64,000 nt of DNA from Cryobacterium breve (GTDB lineage: Bacteria; Actinomycetota; Actinomycetes; Actinomycetales; Microbacteriaceae), in contig NZ_CP075584.1 in NCBI RefSeq assembly GCF_027594785.1, forward strand, positions 3,100,001 to 3,164,000, read 5' to 3'. The notes under the pieces are model-generated. The model saw nothing but the letters and a program-made list of their open reading frames with translations, ran no database searches and was not told the DNA's origin. Made by a program: the position numbers and the translations under genes. Position 1 is the stretch's first letter; every line of letters starts with the position of its first letter. Of this stretch, positions 54,597 to 64,000 are shown piece by piece.

Positions 54597-55541
54597 TCAC
54601 CCGGCGGACTGGCTCGTTTCAACGTCGCTCTCGTCGACATCGATGAAGGCGGCGTCAACGGAGGCAGCGTCCACGAAGGCGGCGTTGTCGCCGACGCCGG
54701 TCGCGACCGTTCCCGCGCTGGCCGATGCCGTCGTGAGGGTGCCGTCCGGGGTTGCGCCTGTCGGCGTCGCAGGCTCGACGGAACCGATGTAGAACACCGC
54801 GCCCGTTGCGTCGGACACCTGGGCGAAGGTCCCGAATTCCGAATCCCACGCTTCGCGTACGACGGCGCCGCCGAGCTCGACGACGCGCGCCGCTGCCTCG
54901 GCCGCGTCGGGGACGCCGAAGTACACCGCCCAGTGCGAGGGCACTCCGTCGGGCAGGAAGGCGCTCGAGTCGAGGACCCCGGCGACGGGCATCCCTTCCG
55001 GCCCGACCGTGCTGTACCGGAACTCCGGCGTGTCGCTCAACACCTGCGGTTCCCAGCCGAAGACGGCCGTGTAGAAGGCCAGGGCCGCGTCGTAGTCGCG
55101 CGTGCTGAGCTCGTGCCAGATCGGCGTGCCGGCCTCGGCGACGACGCGGAAGCCGTCGAACTCGATCGGCTGCCAGACACCGACGGCCGCGCCAGAGGGA
55201 TCCGCGAGCACCGCCATGCGGCCCATCGCGCCGACGGTGAACGGCTCCTGGAGAATCTGCCCTCCGGCGGCGACCGCGGCCGTCACCGTGTCATCGACGT
55301 CGTCGACGGAGAGGTAGACGAGCCAGGCGTTCCCCGCCGTCGATCCTTCCGGGGAAGGCGCCATCCCTGCCACGTCGGAGGTGCGGCGCCGGAACGTCAC
55401 GTAGTCGCCGTATTCGGGTTCGGACGCACCCGCGTGCCAGCCGAAGAGCCCGCTGTAGAAGTCGCGGTTCCTCGTAGGGTCCGAGGTCATCAGGTCGTTC
55501 CAGCACGGCTCGCCGAGCCGGGTGAGGTCGCGGGCAGGCAC
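54597..55541 (-). CDS. VOC family protein with two glyoxalase-like domains
   Basis: A 314-residue protein with two VOC halves: GEPCWNDLMTSDPTRNRDFYSGLFGW and GTPIWHELSTRDYDAALAFYTAVFGW, each followed by beta strands. The end is a low-complexity Ala/Ser/Asp tail of about 50 residues (VDAAFIDVDES). Start GTG 55541 follows AAGGAG. Convergent with rsrA. Substrate unknown. Confidence 0.82.
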   Translation of the reverse strand: MPARDLTRLGEPCWNDLMTSDPTRNRDFYSGLFGWHAGASEPEYGDYVTFRRRTSDVAGMAPSPEGSTAGNAWLVYLSVDDVDDTVTAAVAAGGQILQEPFTVGAMGRMAVLADPSGAAVGVWQPIEFDGFRVVAEAGTPIWHELSTRDYDAALAFYTAVFGWEPQVLSDTPEFRYSTVGPEGMPVAGVLDSSAFLPDGVPSHWAVYFGVPDAAEAAARVVELGGAVVREAWDSEFGTFAQVSDATGAVFYIGSVEPATPTGATPDGTLTTASASAGTVATGVGDNAAFVDAASVDAAFIDVDESDVETSQSAG

Positions 55542-55686
55542 GGGAATGCTCCTTCGTCGCAGGTCGATGGTCGCGTTCGGTCGCGTTCGCGGCCAGCCTA
55601 CGACCGGGCCCGGCTCCCGGCAATGCCTGTACTTTTCCGGTCGAGAGTGCCCGTTGGAACGGGAACTCTCGACCGGAACGGTGCGA

Positions 55687-58600
55687 CTAGAGCGTGAGCG
55701 CGTTCGAGAGCAGCTCGGCCTGCTCGGCGGCGTGCCGCTTCGCAGAACCGGCGGCCGGGGACGCGGAGGCGGACCGGGAGAACACCCGCACCTGCCGCTC
55801 GACGAGCTTGCTCGTGCTGAAGTAGAAGAACGGCCAGGCGCCCTGATTCTCGGGCTCATCCTGCACCCAGGCGAGTTCGGCGTCCGGGTACTGGTCGACG
55901 ACCTGCTGCAGCTCGGCAGCGGGCAGCGGGTAGAACTGCTCGAGCCGCACGAGCGCGATCTCGGGGTTCGGCTTCTTCTCGAGTTCGCTGAGCAGGTCGT
56001 AGTAGAGCTTGCCCGCCATGAACAGCACCCGCTTGACGGCCGCCTTGTCGGTGATGCGCGCGTCGTCGATCACGGGTTCGAAGCGCCCCTGGGTGAAGTC
56101 GGCGACGGCGCTTGTCGCGCCGCGCAGGCGGAGCATCGACTTGGGCGTGAAGACCACGAGCGGGCGTCGCGGTCGCATGTAGGCCTGGCGACGCAGCAGG
56201 TGGAAGTACGACGCCGGCGTCGACGGGCGGGCGACGGTCATGTTGTTCTCGGCGCAGAGCCTGCAGGTAGCGTTCGATCCGCGCCGAGGAGTGGTCGGGG
56301 CCCTGGCCCTCGTACCCGTGCGGCAGCAGGAGCACGACGGAGGACCGCTGGCCCCACTTCTGCTCGGCGGAGGAGACGAACTCGTCGATCACGGTCTGCG
56401 CGCCGTTGGCGAAGTCGCCGAACTGCGCCTCCCAGAGCACGAGGGCGTCGGCGCGTTCGACGGAATAGCCGTACTCGAAGCCCATCGCCGCGTATTCGCT
56501 CAGGAGTGAGTCGTAGATCCAGAACCGGGCCTGGTCTTCACTGAGGTTCGCGAGTGGCAGCCATTCCTGGCCGTTGATGCGGTCGTGGAGAACGGCGTGA
56601 CGCTGCACGAAGGTGCCGCGGCGGGCATCCTGCCCGGCGAAACGCACCGGGGTGCGCTCGAGCAGGAGGGAGCCGAGGGCGAGGAGTTCTCCGAACGCCC
56701 AGTCGATGCTGCCGTTCCGGCTCATGTCCGCGCGCTTCTGCATGAGCCTGCTGGAGCTTGTTGTGCACGGTGAATCCGGCGGGCTTATTGAGGAAGGCAT
56801 CTCCGATGAGGTGCACGACCGCCTCGGGGACGCCCGTTGTCGCGGGCTCGCCGACGGCTTCCTCCTGCAGGCTGTTGCCCGAGGACAGGCCCTGGCTGCC
56901 GATGATCGGGATCGAGGAGGACTGAGCGGCATGCGTTTCCATGAACGCCCGTTCGAGGCGGTCCTGGAAGTCCGCGTGCGCGGCCTCGTACTCGGCCTCC
57001 GTGATGTCGCCACGTCCGACGAGGGCTTCGGTGTAGAGCTTCCGCACCGAGCGCTTGGCCTCGATCAGGTTGTACATCAGGGGCTGGGTCATCGAGGGGT
57101 CGTCGCCTTCGTTGTGACCGCGCCTGCGGTAGCAGATCAGGTCGATGACGACGTCGCGCTTGAACTCCTGGCGGTAGGCGAATGCGAGCTCAGCGACCCG
57201 CACGACGGCCTCCGGGTCGTCGCCGTTCACGTGGAAGATCGGGGCCTGGATGGTCTTCGCGACGTCTGTCGAATACACCGAAGTGCGCGCGTCGAGGGGC
57301 AGCGTCGTGAACCCGACCTGATTGTTGACGACCAGGTGGATGGTGCCGCCGGTGCGGAAACCGCGCAGCTGGGACATCTGCAGCGTTTCGAGCACGATGC
57401 CCTGCCCGGCCATGGCGGCGTCGCCGTGCACGAGGACGGGGAGGGTCGAGAAGGTGCCGATCGGCTTGCGGTCCTGCTTGGCGCGGACGATACCTTCGAG
57501 CACGCCGTCGACGGCCTCGAGGTGCGAGGGGTTCGCCGCGAGGTAGACCGGGATCTCCACCCCGTTGTTTCCGCGGAAGCTGCCCTCTGTGCCGAGGTGG
57601 TACTTGACGTCCCCGGAGCCCTGCACGCTTCGCGGGTCCTGGGTGCCCTCGAATTCGCGGAAGATCTGGCCGTAGGTCTTCCCTGCGATGTTGGTGAGCA
57701 CGTTCAGCCGGCCACGGTGGGCCATGCCGATCGCGACACCGTCGAGGCCGGCATTCGCCGCCCCCTCGAGGATCGCATCGAGCAGCGGGATGGTGGACTC
57801 GCCGCCCTCGAGGCTGAACCGCTTCTGGCCGACGTACTTGGTCTGCAGGAACGTCTCGAAGGCCTCGGCCTCGTTGAGCTTTCCGAGGATGCGCATCTGC
57901 TCGTCATGCGTGGGCTTGACGTACGTCTTCTCCATTTTTTCCTGCATCCACTTGCGCTGGGCAGGGTCCTGGATGTGCATGTACTCGATGCCGGTCGTGC
58001 GGCAGTAGGAGTCGCGGAGCACACCGAGGATGTCGCGGAGCAGCATCAGGCGCTGGCTGCCGAAGCCGCCCGTGACGAACTGGCGGTCGAGGTCCCAGAA
58101 GGTCAGGCCGTGGTTCGCGATGTCGAGGTCCGGGTGGGTGCGCTGGGTGTATTCGAGCGGGTCGACGTCGGCCATCAGGTGGCCGCGCACCCGGTACGCG
58201 TTGATCAGTTCCTGCACGCGGGCCGTCTTGTCGACGGCGCTCGCGAGGTCGACGCTGATGTCGGGCGCCCAGTGGATCGGGTCGTACGGGATGCGCAGCG
58301 CCGCGAAGATGTCCTCGTAGAAGTGGTGCCCGCCGATGAGGAGCTCGTGCACGATCTTGAGGAACTCGCCAGAACCCGCGCCCTGGATGACGCGGTGGTC
58401 GTAGGTGCTCGTGAGGGTGATGGTCTTGGAGATGGCCAGGCCGGTGAGCGTCTTCACGCTCGCACCCTGGAATTCGGCCGGGTAGTCGAGGGCGCCGGCG
58501 CCGATGATGCAGCCCTGCCCCTTCATCAGCCGCGGGACGGAGTGGACGGTGCCGATGCCGCCCGGGTTGGTGAGCGACACCGTCGCGCCGGAGAAGTCGT

Positions 58601-59486
58601 CGGCGGTCAGCTTGTTCTTGCGCGCGCGGGTGACGAGGTCCTCGTAGGACGAGAGGTACTCGCCGAAGGTCATGGTGTCCGCGCGCTTGATCGCGGGGAC
58701 CATCAGGGCGCGGGTGCCGTCTGGCTTGGGCAGGTCGATCGCGATGCCGAGGCCGACGTGGGCGGGCGCGACGACGGAGGGCTTTCCGTCAATCTCGTCG
58801 TACCAGACGTTCTGGCTCGGGAACATCTTCAGGGCCTTGATCAGCGCCCAGCCGATCAGGTGCGTGAAGGAGACCTTGCCGCCGCGGGACCGGCGCATGT
58901 GGTTGTTCATCACGATGCGGTTGTCGATCAGGAGCTTGGCCGGGATGGTGCGCACGCTCGTCGCCGTTGGCACGGTGAGGCTCGTGGCCATGTTGGCGGC
59001 GAGGCTCTTCTGCATGCCACGGAGCGGGGTCACGAGGTCCTGCGACGCGACGGCGCCTGCCGGCGCCTGTGGACCCTTGACGGGTGCGTCGGCGGGGACG
59101 GGGAGCGAACGCGGCGCGGTCGAGGTGGTGCGGGCGGTGCGCTGGCCGCCGATGATCGCGATCGGGGCCGTGATCGGGGCGGGTTCGACAGGGGCCGATG
59201 CAGCCGGGGCCGATGCAGCGGGGGCCGTAGCGACCGGGGCTGCTGCTGCGGGGGTGGATGCCCCGGGCCGGGCCGCCGGTGCGGCATCGGCGGCGGGCTC
59301 TTCCGCGGCCTGTCCTGCTCCGTTCGCGGTCTGGTGATAGCTCTCCAGCACGGGCCACCACGACTCATCCACGGAGTTCTTGTCCACGAGGTACCGTTCG
59401 TACAGCTCGTCCACGAGCCACTCGTTCGCTCCGAATTCACCCGACGTTGCTTCGTCGGATCCACTACCGGTCAACTGGCTCGACAC
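55687..59486 (-). CDS. kgd: Multifunctional 2-oxoglutarate dehydrogenase/decarboxylase Kgd (two apparent frameshifts)
   Basis: Restored length 1265 residues. Domains in order: N-terminal segment [20 protein letters not shown]; Ala/Pro-rich linker; E2-like acyltransferase ([18 protein letters not shown], catalytic His); then E1 with ThDP and substrate motifs ([50 protein letters not shown]). No lipoyl domain, as in other actinobacteria, where it acts with an E2 partner and is inhibited by GarA. Frame breaks: GAGCCTG 56744 and 56257. Each is fixed by one base (KLQQLMQKR; RYLQLCAENN). Confidence 0.95.
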
Positions 59487-59616
59487 AGCCGGTTCCCACT
59501 CTCTGCGTTGAATTTTGGATATCCCCGGCCGAAAATCTCCGGTTCGGTCTGCCCGCCCAGCCTAAACCAATCGCGCATGGCTGCGGGTATCGATGCGGGG
59601 GGCTAGCGTTATTTGC

Positions 59617-61061
59617 ATGCAGTTCTATGGAGCGATCCCCAGCCACGATCTCACGTATTCCGACGTCTTCCTGGTGCCGAGCGAATCGGCCGTCACGAGC
59701 AGGCTCGACGTCTCCCTCGCGCCCGGTGACGGGACAGGGGCCACCATCCCCGTCGTGTCCGCGAACATGAACTCGGTGACCGGTCCCCGGCTCGCCGCGT
59801 CCCTCGCGCGCCGCGGAGGACTCGGCGTACTGCCGCAGGACATGCACCTGCAGGAGCTCGACGCCGCGATCCGCTGGGTGAAGGACCAGTCGACCCGTTT
59901 CGACACCCCGTTCATCTTCGGGCCGAGTGAAACCGTCGCGAGCGCCCTGCGCCAGGTGCCGCCCGTCGCCGGCCAGGGCATCGTCGTCAACGATGCCCGC
60001 GGTGCCTACCTCGGCTGCATCGACGCCGCCAGGCTCGGCACCGCCCTGCCGGACGCCCAGCTCGGCGACCTGCTGCACGGTCCGCTGACCTCGCTCGACG
60101 CGGAGGACATCGACGGCCCGCGCCGCGCCTTCGACGTGATGACCGCCGCAGAACTCGACTTCGCCCCCGTGCTCCGGCACGGCATCATGGTCGGCACCCT
60201 GAGCCGCAAGAGCGCGCTCCGTTCCACCCTCTATCGCCCCTCCGTCGACGCCCACGGGCGCCTGCTCGTCGCCGCGGCGATCGGCATCAACGGCGACGTC
60301 GCCGCGAAGGCGCGCGCGCTCGTCGCCGCCGCGGGGGTCGACGTCCTCGTCGTCGACACCGCGCACGGGCACCAGGCCGGCATGATCCGGGCGCTCGGCA
60401 TCGTCGCCGAACTCGGCCTCGGAATCCCGATCGTCGCGGGCAACGTCGTGACCGCGGATGCCGTCAACGACCTCGTCGGCGCGGGCGCCACCATCGTGAA
60501 GGTCGGCGTCGGACCCGGTGCGATGTGCACGACCCGGATGATGACGGCCGTCGGCCGGCCGCAGTTCTCCGCAGTGCTCGAGACCGCTGCGGCCGCGCGC
60601 GAACTCGGCGCCCACGTCTGGGCGGACGGCGGGGTGCGCTACCCCAGGGACGTGGCGCTCGCGCTCGCCGCCGGCGCGGCGTCCGTCATGATCGGCTCCT
60701 GGTTCGCAGGCACGATCGAGGCGCCAGGCCTGCTCGACACGGATGCCTCCGGCGCGGTCTACAAGGAGAGCTGGGGGATGGCATCGACCAAGGCCGTCCA
60801 GGAGCGCTTCGACAGGCTCGACCCGTACGAGCTCGCACGGAAGACCCTCTTCGCTGAGGGCATCTCGAGTTCGAAGATCTACCTCGACCCGCTCCGCCCC
60901 TCCCTCGAGGACCTGCTCGACATGATCACCTCCGGCGTGCGCAGCGTTCGTTCAGCTACGCCGGCGCGACGAACCTCGACGAGTTCCACGAGCGGTCCCT
61001 CGTCGGGATCCAGTCGGCCGCCGGCTACGAGGAAGGCAAGGCGCTGCCGGTCTCCTGGTAG
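59617..61061 (+). CDS. guaB1: GuaB1-family IMP dehydrogenase/GMP reductase (one apparent indel)
   Basis: Restored length 480 residues if two bases are removed. Motifs: DVFLVPSESAV, PVVSANMNSVTG, CBS region (VMTAAELDFAPVL), DTAHGHQ and the catalytic Cys loop VGVGPGAMCTTRMM. Mycobacterial GuaB1 is now regarded as a GMP reductase. The frame shifts near 60944-60952, where GTGCGCAGCGTTCG fits RSSFSYAG if GT is removed from AGCGTTCG (giving AGCTCG). TAGCGT ends 7 bases before ATG 59617. Confidence 0.88.
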
Positions 61062-61126
61062 GCGGTTCTTCCTGACAATCGGGTCCGGGTGGCGCAGCTC
61101 ACCCGGCCCCGCAGCGGGCTCACCGG

Positions 61127-61132
61127 TATAGT
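61127..61132 (+). promoter_or_regulatory. -10 element for the CNNM leader transcript
   Basis: TATAGT. No convincing -35. The predicted start near 61139 puts the ATG of the 31-codon leader frame (61143) only a few bases in. Confidence 0.5.
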
Positions 61133-61142
61133 GGGATGAATA

Positions 61143-61238
61143 ATGGACGACCCTCCTCCTGCGAATTCGCCCAGTGACCGTTCTCCCCACGAGAACGGTT
61201 TTCCCCTTGTGATGACACTCGGATCCCACAATGTTTGA
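61143..61238 (+). CDS. Putative acidic/proline leader peptide upstream of the CNNM transporter
   Basis: A 31-codon frame starting MDDPPPANSPSDRSP and ending with TGA at 61236-61238, so it overlaps the CNNM ATG (61231). Its start lies 10 bases after TATAGT. The Asp-Asp-Pro-Pro-Pro beginning matches the type of nascent chain (acidic plus Pro) that destabilises ribosomes at low Mg2+ (as in E. coli MgtL). The terminator-like stem at 61177-61199 lies inside the frame. A second shorter frame (ATG 61136 to TGA 61177; MNNGRPSSCEFAQ) begins close to the predicted start. No homology can be tested here; translation is inferred. Confidence 0.4.
   Translation: MDDPPPANSPSDRSPHENGFPLVMTLGSHNV
61177..61204 (+). 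terminator. Terminator-like hairpin within the CNNM leader
   Basis: Stem ACCGTTCTC (61177-61185) / GAGAACGGT (61191-61199), perfect, loop CCCAC, followed by TTT. It lies about 30 bases before the CNNM start; a candidate attenuator. Confidence 0.6.
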
Positions 61239-62667
61239 GTGGGCCATGCTCGGCGTCGGCATCATCCTGACCATCGGCACCGGCCTCTTCGTCGCGAGTG
61301 AGTTCTCCCTCGTGAACCTCGAGCGCAGCGACCTCGAGGCCAGGCAGGCCCGCGGCGAAACGCGGCTCGCGAAGACCATCGCCGCCCTCCGGATCACCTC
61401 GACGCACCTCTCGAGCGCCCAGCTCGGCATCACCCTGACCACACTGCTCACCGGTTACGCCCTCGAGCCCGCGATCAGCAGCCTGCTCGCACCCCCGCTG
61501 CTCGCCGCCGGGTTGCCGAAACTCGTCGTGCCCGCCGTCGCCTCGACGACCGCGATCGTCATCGCGACCCTCGCGTCGATGATCATCGGCGAACTCGTGC
61601 CGAAGAACTTCGCCCTCGCCCTGCCGATCCAGACCGCGAAACTCGTGATCCCGTTCCAGACCCTGTTCACGACCGTGTTCAAGCCCGCCGTGAACGTGCT
61701 CAACGGCAGCGCGAACGCCGTGCTCCGGTCGATCGGTATCGAACCCAAGGAAGAGCTGTCCGGCGCACGCACCGCGGAGGAGCTCTCCTCGCTCGTGCGG
61801 CGTTCCGCGAGTGCCGGCCTGCTCGAGAAGGACACCGCAACGCTGCTGCACCGCACCCTGCTCTTCTCCGGCCACACGGCCGCAGACGTCATGACGCCCC
61901 GCCCGCGCGTCGCGAGCATCCAGCGCAACGCCTCCGCCCAGGCCGTGATCGACCTGACCCGCCAGACCGGGTACTCACGGTTCCCCGTCGTCGACGAGGG
62001 CGTCGACGACGTCGTCGGCATCGTGCACGTGAAGCAGGCCGTCGCGGTTCCCCGGCACCGCCGGGCGGATGTGCCGGTGTCCGCACTCCAGTCCGAGGCC
62101 GTTCGCGTGCCGGAGACCATGAAACTCGACGGCCTCCTCGTCGAACTCCGCGGTCGCGGCTACCAGATGGCCGTCGTCGTCGACGAATACGGCGGAACCG
62201 CCGGCGTCGCCACCCTCGAGGACCTCGTCGAGGAACTCGTCGGCGAGGTCGCAGACGAACACGACCGCACCAGGGCAGGGGTCGTGCGTTCGCTGGACTC
62301 CCTGACCTTCCCCGGCATGCTCCGTCCGGACGAACTCCTCGAACGCACGGGCGTCGAGGTCCCTGAGGACGGCCCGTACGAGACGGTCGCCGGTTTCGTG
62401 ATGAGCGAGCTCGGCCGGCTGCCCGTCGTCGGCGACGTCGTGCTCATCGACACGGGGGAACTCTCGGTCGAACGCCTCGACGGCCGCCGGATCGACCGCA
62501 TCCGCTTCACACCCACGTCGGAGCCGGAGCCGGAGACCGAGTCCGAGCCGGGCACCGCGGTCGCGGTCGCACCGTCGCAGCAGGCAACGCCCACGACGGC
62601 GCCCGCTGCGCCCTCGGCGCCCGCCAGACCGACATCGGCGAAATCGAAGGAGCGCCGTCATGAGTGA
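61231..62667 (+). CDS. CNNM/CorC-type (HlyC/CorC) membrane protein, first copy
   Basis: A 478-residue protein. DUF21/CNNM membrane domain (helices near residues 5-25, 61-80, 95-120, with SLVNLERSDLEARQA and IGELVPKNFALALP), then paired CBS domains (VMTPRPRVASIQRNASAQ; MAVVVDEYGGTAGVATLEDLVEELVGE) and a CorC-type C-terminal domain, with a Pro/Ala-rich tail. Relatives are Mg2+ exporters or linked to Mg2+ resistance. Overlaps the second copy by eight bases. Confidence 0.88.
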   Translation: MFEWAMLGVGIILTIGTGLFVASEFSLVNLERSDLEARQARGETRLAKTIAALRITSTHLSSAQLGITLTTLLTGYALEPAISSLLAPPLLAAGLPKLVVPAVASTTAIVIATLASMIIGELVPKNFALALPIQTAKLVIPFQTLFTTVFKPAVNVLNGSANAVLRSIGIEPKEELSGARTAEELSSLVRRSASAGLLEKDTATLLHRTLLFSGHTAADVMTPRPRVASIQRNASAQAVIDLTRQTGYSRFPVVDEGVDDVVGIVHVKQAVAVPRHRRADVPVSALQSEAVRVPETMKLDGLLVELRGRGYQMAVVVDEYGGTAGVATLEDLVEELVGEVADEHDRTRAGVVRSLDSLTFPGMLRPDELLERTGVEVPEDGPYETVAGFVMSELGRLPVVGDVVLIDTGELSVERLDGRRIDRIRFTPTSEPEPETESEPGTAVAVAPSQQATPTTAPAAPSAPARPTSAKSKERRHE

Positions 62668-63751
62668 CTGGGCAGGAATCGTCTGGCTTTTCGTGCTGCT
62701 CGCCGGGAACGCCTTCTTCGTCGCCGCCGAGTTCGCTGTCATCTCCGCCAGGCGCTCCCAGATCGAGCCGCTTGCGGCCGCCGGACGGATGGGCGCGCGG
62801 ACGGCGCTGTACGCGATGGAGCACGCGACTCTCATGCTCGCGACCACCCAGCTCGGCATCACGGTGTGCTCGCTGCTGATCCTGAACGTCTCGGAGCCGG
62901 CGATCCACCACCTGCTCGAGGCGCCGCTCGCCCTGACCGGGCTGCCGGACGAGGCGCTCACCGCGATCGCGTTCGTCGTGACGCTGCTGCTCGTCTCCTA
63001 CCTGCACGTCGTGTTCGGCGAGATGGTGCCGAAGAACCTGTCGTTCTCGATCCCCGACAAGGCCGTGCTCGTGCTCGCGCCGCCGCTCGTGTTCTTCGGG
63101 CGCCTCGTCAAGCCCCTGATCGTGGCGCTCAACTCGACCGCGAACGGCGTCCTGCGCCTGTTCCGGGTCGAGCCCAAGCACGAGGCGAACAGCACGTACA
63201 CGCTCGAGGAGGTCGCGACGATCGTGTCGGAGTCGACCAGGGAAGGCGTGCTCCGCGACGGGACCGGCGCCCTCAGCGCGACGTTCGAGTTCACCACCCG
63301 TAAGGTTCGCGATGTCGCGGTCCCGCTCGCGGACCTGATCAGCCTGCCGGAGTCCGCCAGCCCGGCCGACGTGGAGAAGGCCGTCACCAAGCACGGTTTC
63401 TCGCGCTACGTGCTCGTGACCGCCGAAGGGGAGCCGACCGGCTACGTGCACCTCAAGGACGTGATCGACCTCGACGGCGATGCCGGGACCCCGGTCACGG
63501 ATGGCACGGGTGGCACCGCCGGGCACGGCCTCGGCAGCTACGCAGACCCGATCCCCGCCAAGCGGATCCGTCAGCTTGTGTCGATCTACGAGGGCACCGA
63601 CCTCGAGGACGCCCTCGCGACCATGCGCCGCTCCGGAGCGCACCTCGCCCGCTCGTTCACCGCCGTCGGGGCGACGACGGGCGTGCTCTTCCTCGAGGAC
63701 ATCATCGAGGAGCTCGTGGGCGAAGTGCAGGACGCGACCAGGCGCCTCTGA
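62660..63751 (+). CDS. CNNM/CorC-type membrane protein, second copy
   Basis: A 363-residue paralog of the previous gene: DUF21 helices (VWLFVLLAGNAFFVAAEFAVISARRSQIE; SLLILNVSEPAIHHLLEAPL), FGEMVPKNLSFSIP and a CBS pair (SRYVLVTAEGEPTGYVHLKDVIDL; VLFLEDIIEELVGEVQDATR). It lacks the CorC-type C-terminal domain. The two genes overlap and are likely co-made; they may form a hetero-oligomer. Confidence 0.88.
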   Translation: MSDWAGIVWLFVLLAGNAFFVAAEFAVISARRSQIEPLAAAGRMGARTALYAMEHATLMLATTQLGITVCSLLILNVSEPAIHHLLEAPLALTGLPDEALTAIAFVVTLLLVSYLHVVFGEMVPKNLSFSIPDKAVLVLAPPLVFFGRLVKPLIVALNSTANGVLRLFRVEPKHEANSTYTLEEVATIVSESTREGVLRDGTGALSATFEFTTRKVRDVAVPLADLISLPESASPADVEKAVTKHGFSRYVLVTAEGEPTGYVHLKDVIDLDGDAGTPVTDGTGGTAGHGLGSYADPIPAKRIRQLVSIYEGTDLEDALATMRRSGAHLARSFTAVGATTGVLFLEDIIEELVGEVQDATRRL

Positions 63752-63756
63752 CCCAC

Positions 63757-63784
63757 AGGCCCACCCAGGGTGGCCGGGTGGGCC

Positions 63785-63785
<1 letters not shown>
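63757..63785. terminator. Hairpin between convergent CNNM and OYE genes
   Basis: Arms AGGCCCACCC (63757-63766) and GGGTGGGCCT (63776-63785), loop 9 bases. It touches the stop of the OYE gene. Bidirectional terminator likely. Confidence 0.7.

Positions 63786-64000
<215 letters not shown>

Noticed and set aside
56613..59606. A 997-codon open frame on the plus strand opposite kgd
   Set aside because: It is a shadow of kgd in a GC-rich genome: no family motifs, while the minus strand carries clear E1/E2 motifs throughout.

Overview
This is a 64 kb GC-rich chromosomal segment of an actinobacterium, most likely family Microbacteriaceae. The support is high GC, GTG starts, stop-start overlaps of the ATGA/GTGA type, a 16S rRNA of high-GC Gram-positive type, and marker genes: WhiB, an RsrA-type anti-sigma factor, MtrAB-LpqB, the fused E2/E1 2-oxoglutarate enzyme Kgd, GuaB1 and DUF3499. 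I cannot name the genus from the sequence alone. No phage, insertion sequence, CRISPR array or tRNA gene is visible; the region looks like core chromosome.

Layout. 1-3.9 kb: the end of a large membrane glycosyltransferase and a DUF5719 protein. 4-6.1 kb: an MTA-phosphorylase-like gene overlapping an NAD-dependent epimerase. 6.2-8.1 kb: a two-component system on the minus strand. 8.3-10.4 kb: a tight glycosyltransferase / DUF2064 / methyltransferase operon. 10.6-14 kb: a membrane-anchored molybdopterin-type oxidoreductase with a small membrane partner, and a divergent polytopic glycosyltransferase. 14-17.2 kb: a lipoprotein, a metallopeptidase-like protein, DUF3499 and ahcY. 17.3-23.3 kb: a complete rrn operon with two promoters, a boxA-like leader, 16S, 23S, 5S and a terminator. 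23.4-30.9 kb: an RDD protein, a SpoIIM-like protein and a minus-strand operon (membrane protein, DUF4129, DUF4350, MoxR, DUF58). 31-39.8 kb: mtrA-mtrB-lpqB, a ComF-like gene, hpf and secA. 39.9-47.9 kb: an MFS pump with a divergent TetR, several hypotheticals, a SAF protein, a CpaE-like ATPase and a DUF5671 membrane protein. 48-55.5 kb: pdtaS, whiB1-like, bcp, rsgA, aroA, sigR-rsrA and a VOC protein. 55.7-64 kb: kgd, guaB1, two CNNM/CorC-type membrane proteins behind an unusual leader, and the end of an Old-Yellow-Enzyme gene.

How the genes fit together. Three envelope or stress circuits dominate: MtrAB-LpqB with SecA (envelope homeostasis and export), PdtaS with WhiB1, and SigR-RsrA (thiol stress). 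Around them lie central metabolism (Kgd, GuaB1, AhcY, AroA) and translation genes (rrn, Hpf, RsgA).

The most striking property of the sequence is technical. At least 17 protein-coding genes, many of them essential, are broken by single-base shifts. Twenty-five of these shifts are the same event: one extra base inside an AGCT core flanked by G or C, so that GAGCTG/CAGCTC reads GAGCCTG/CAGGCTC. Removing that base restores frame and family-typical length every time. I therefore annotate these genes as intact full-length CDSs with apparent sequence errors. The most interesting biology I see is the leader of the first CNNM gene: a near-leaderless 31-codon reading frame beginning Met-Asp-Asp-Pro-Pro-Pro that overlaps the transporter start and spans a terminator-like hairpin. 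It resembles known Mg2+-sensing leader peptides.
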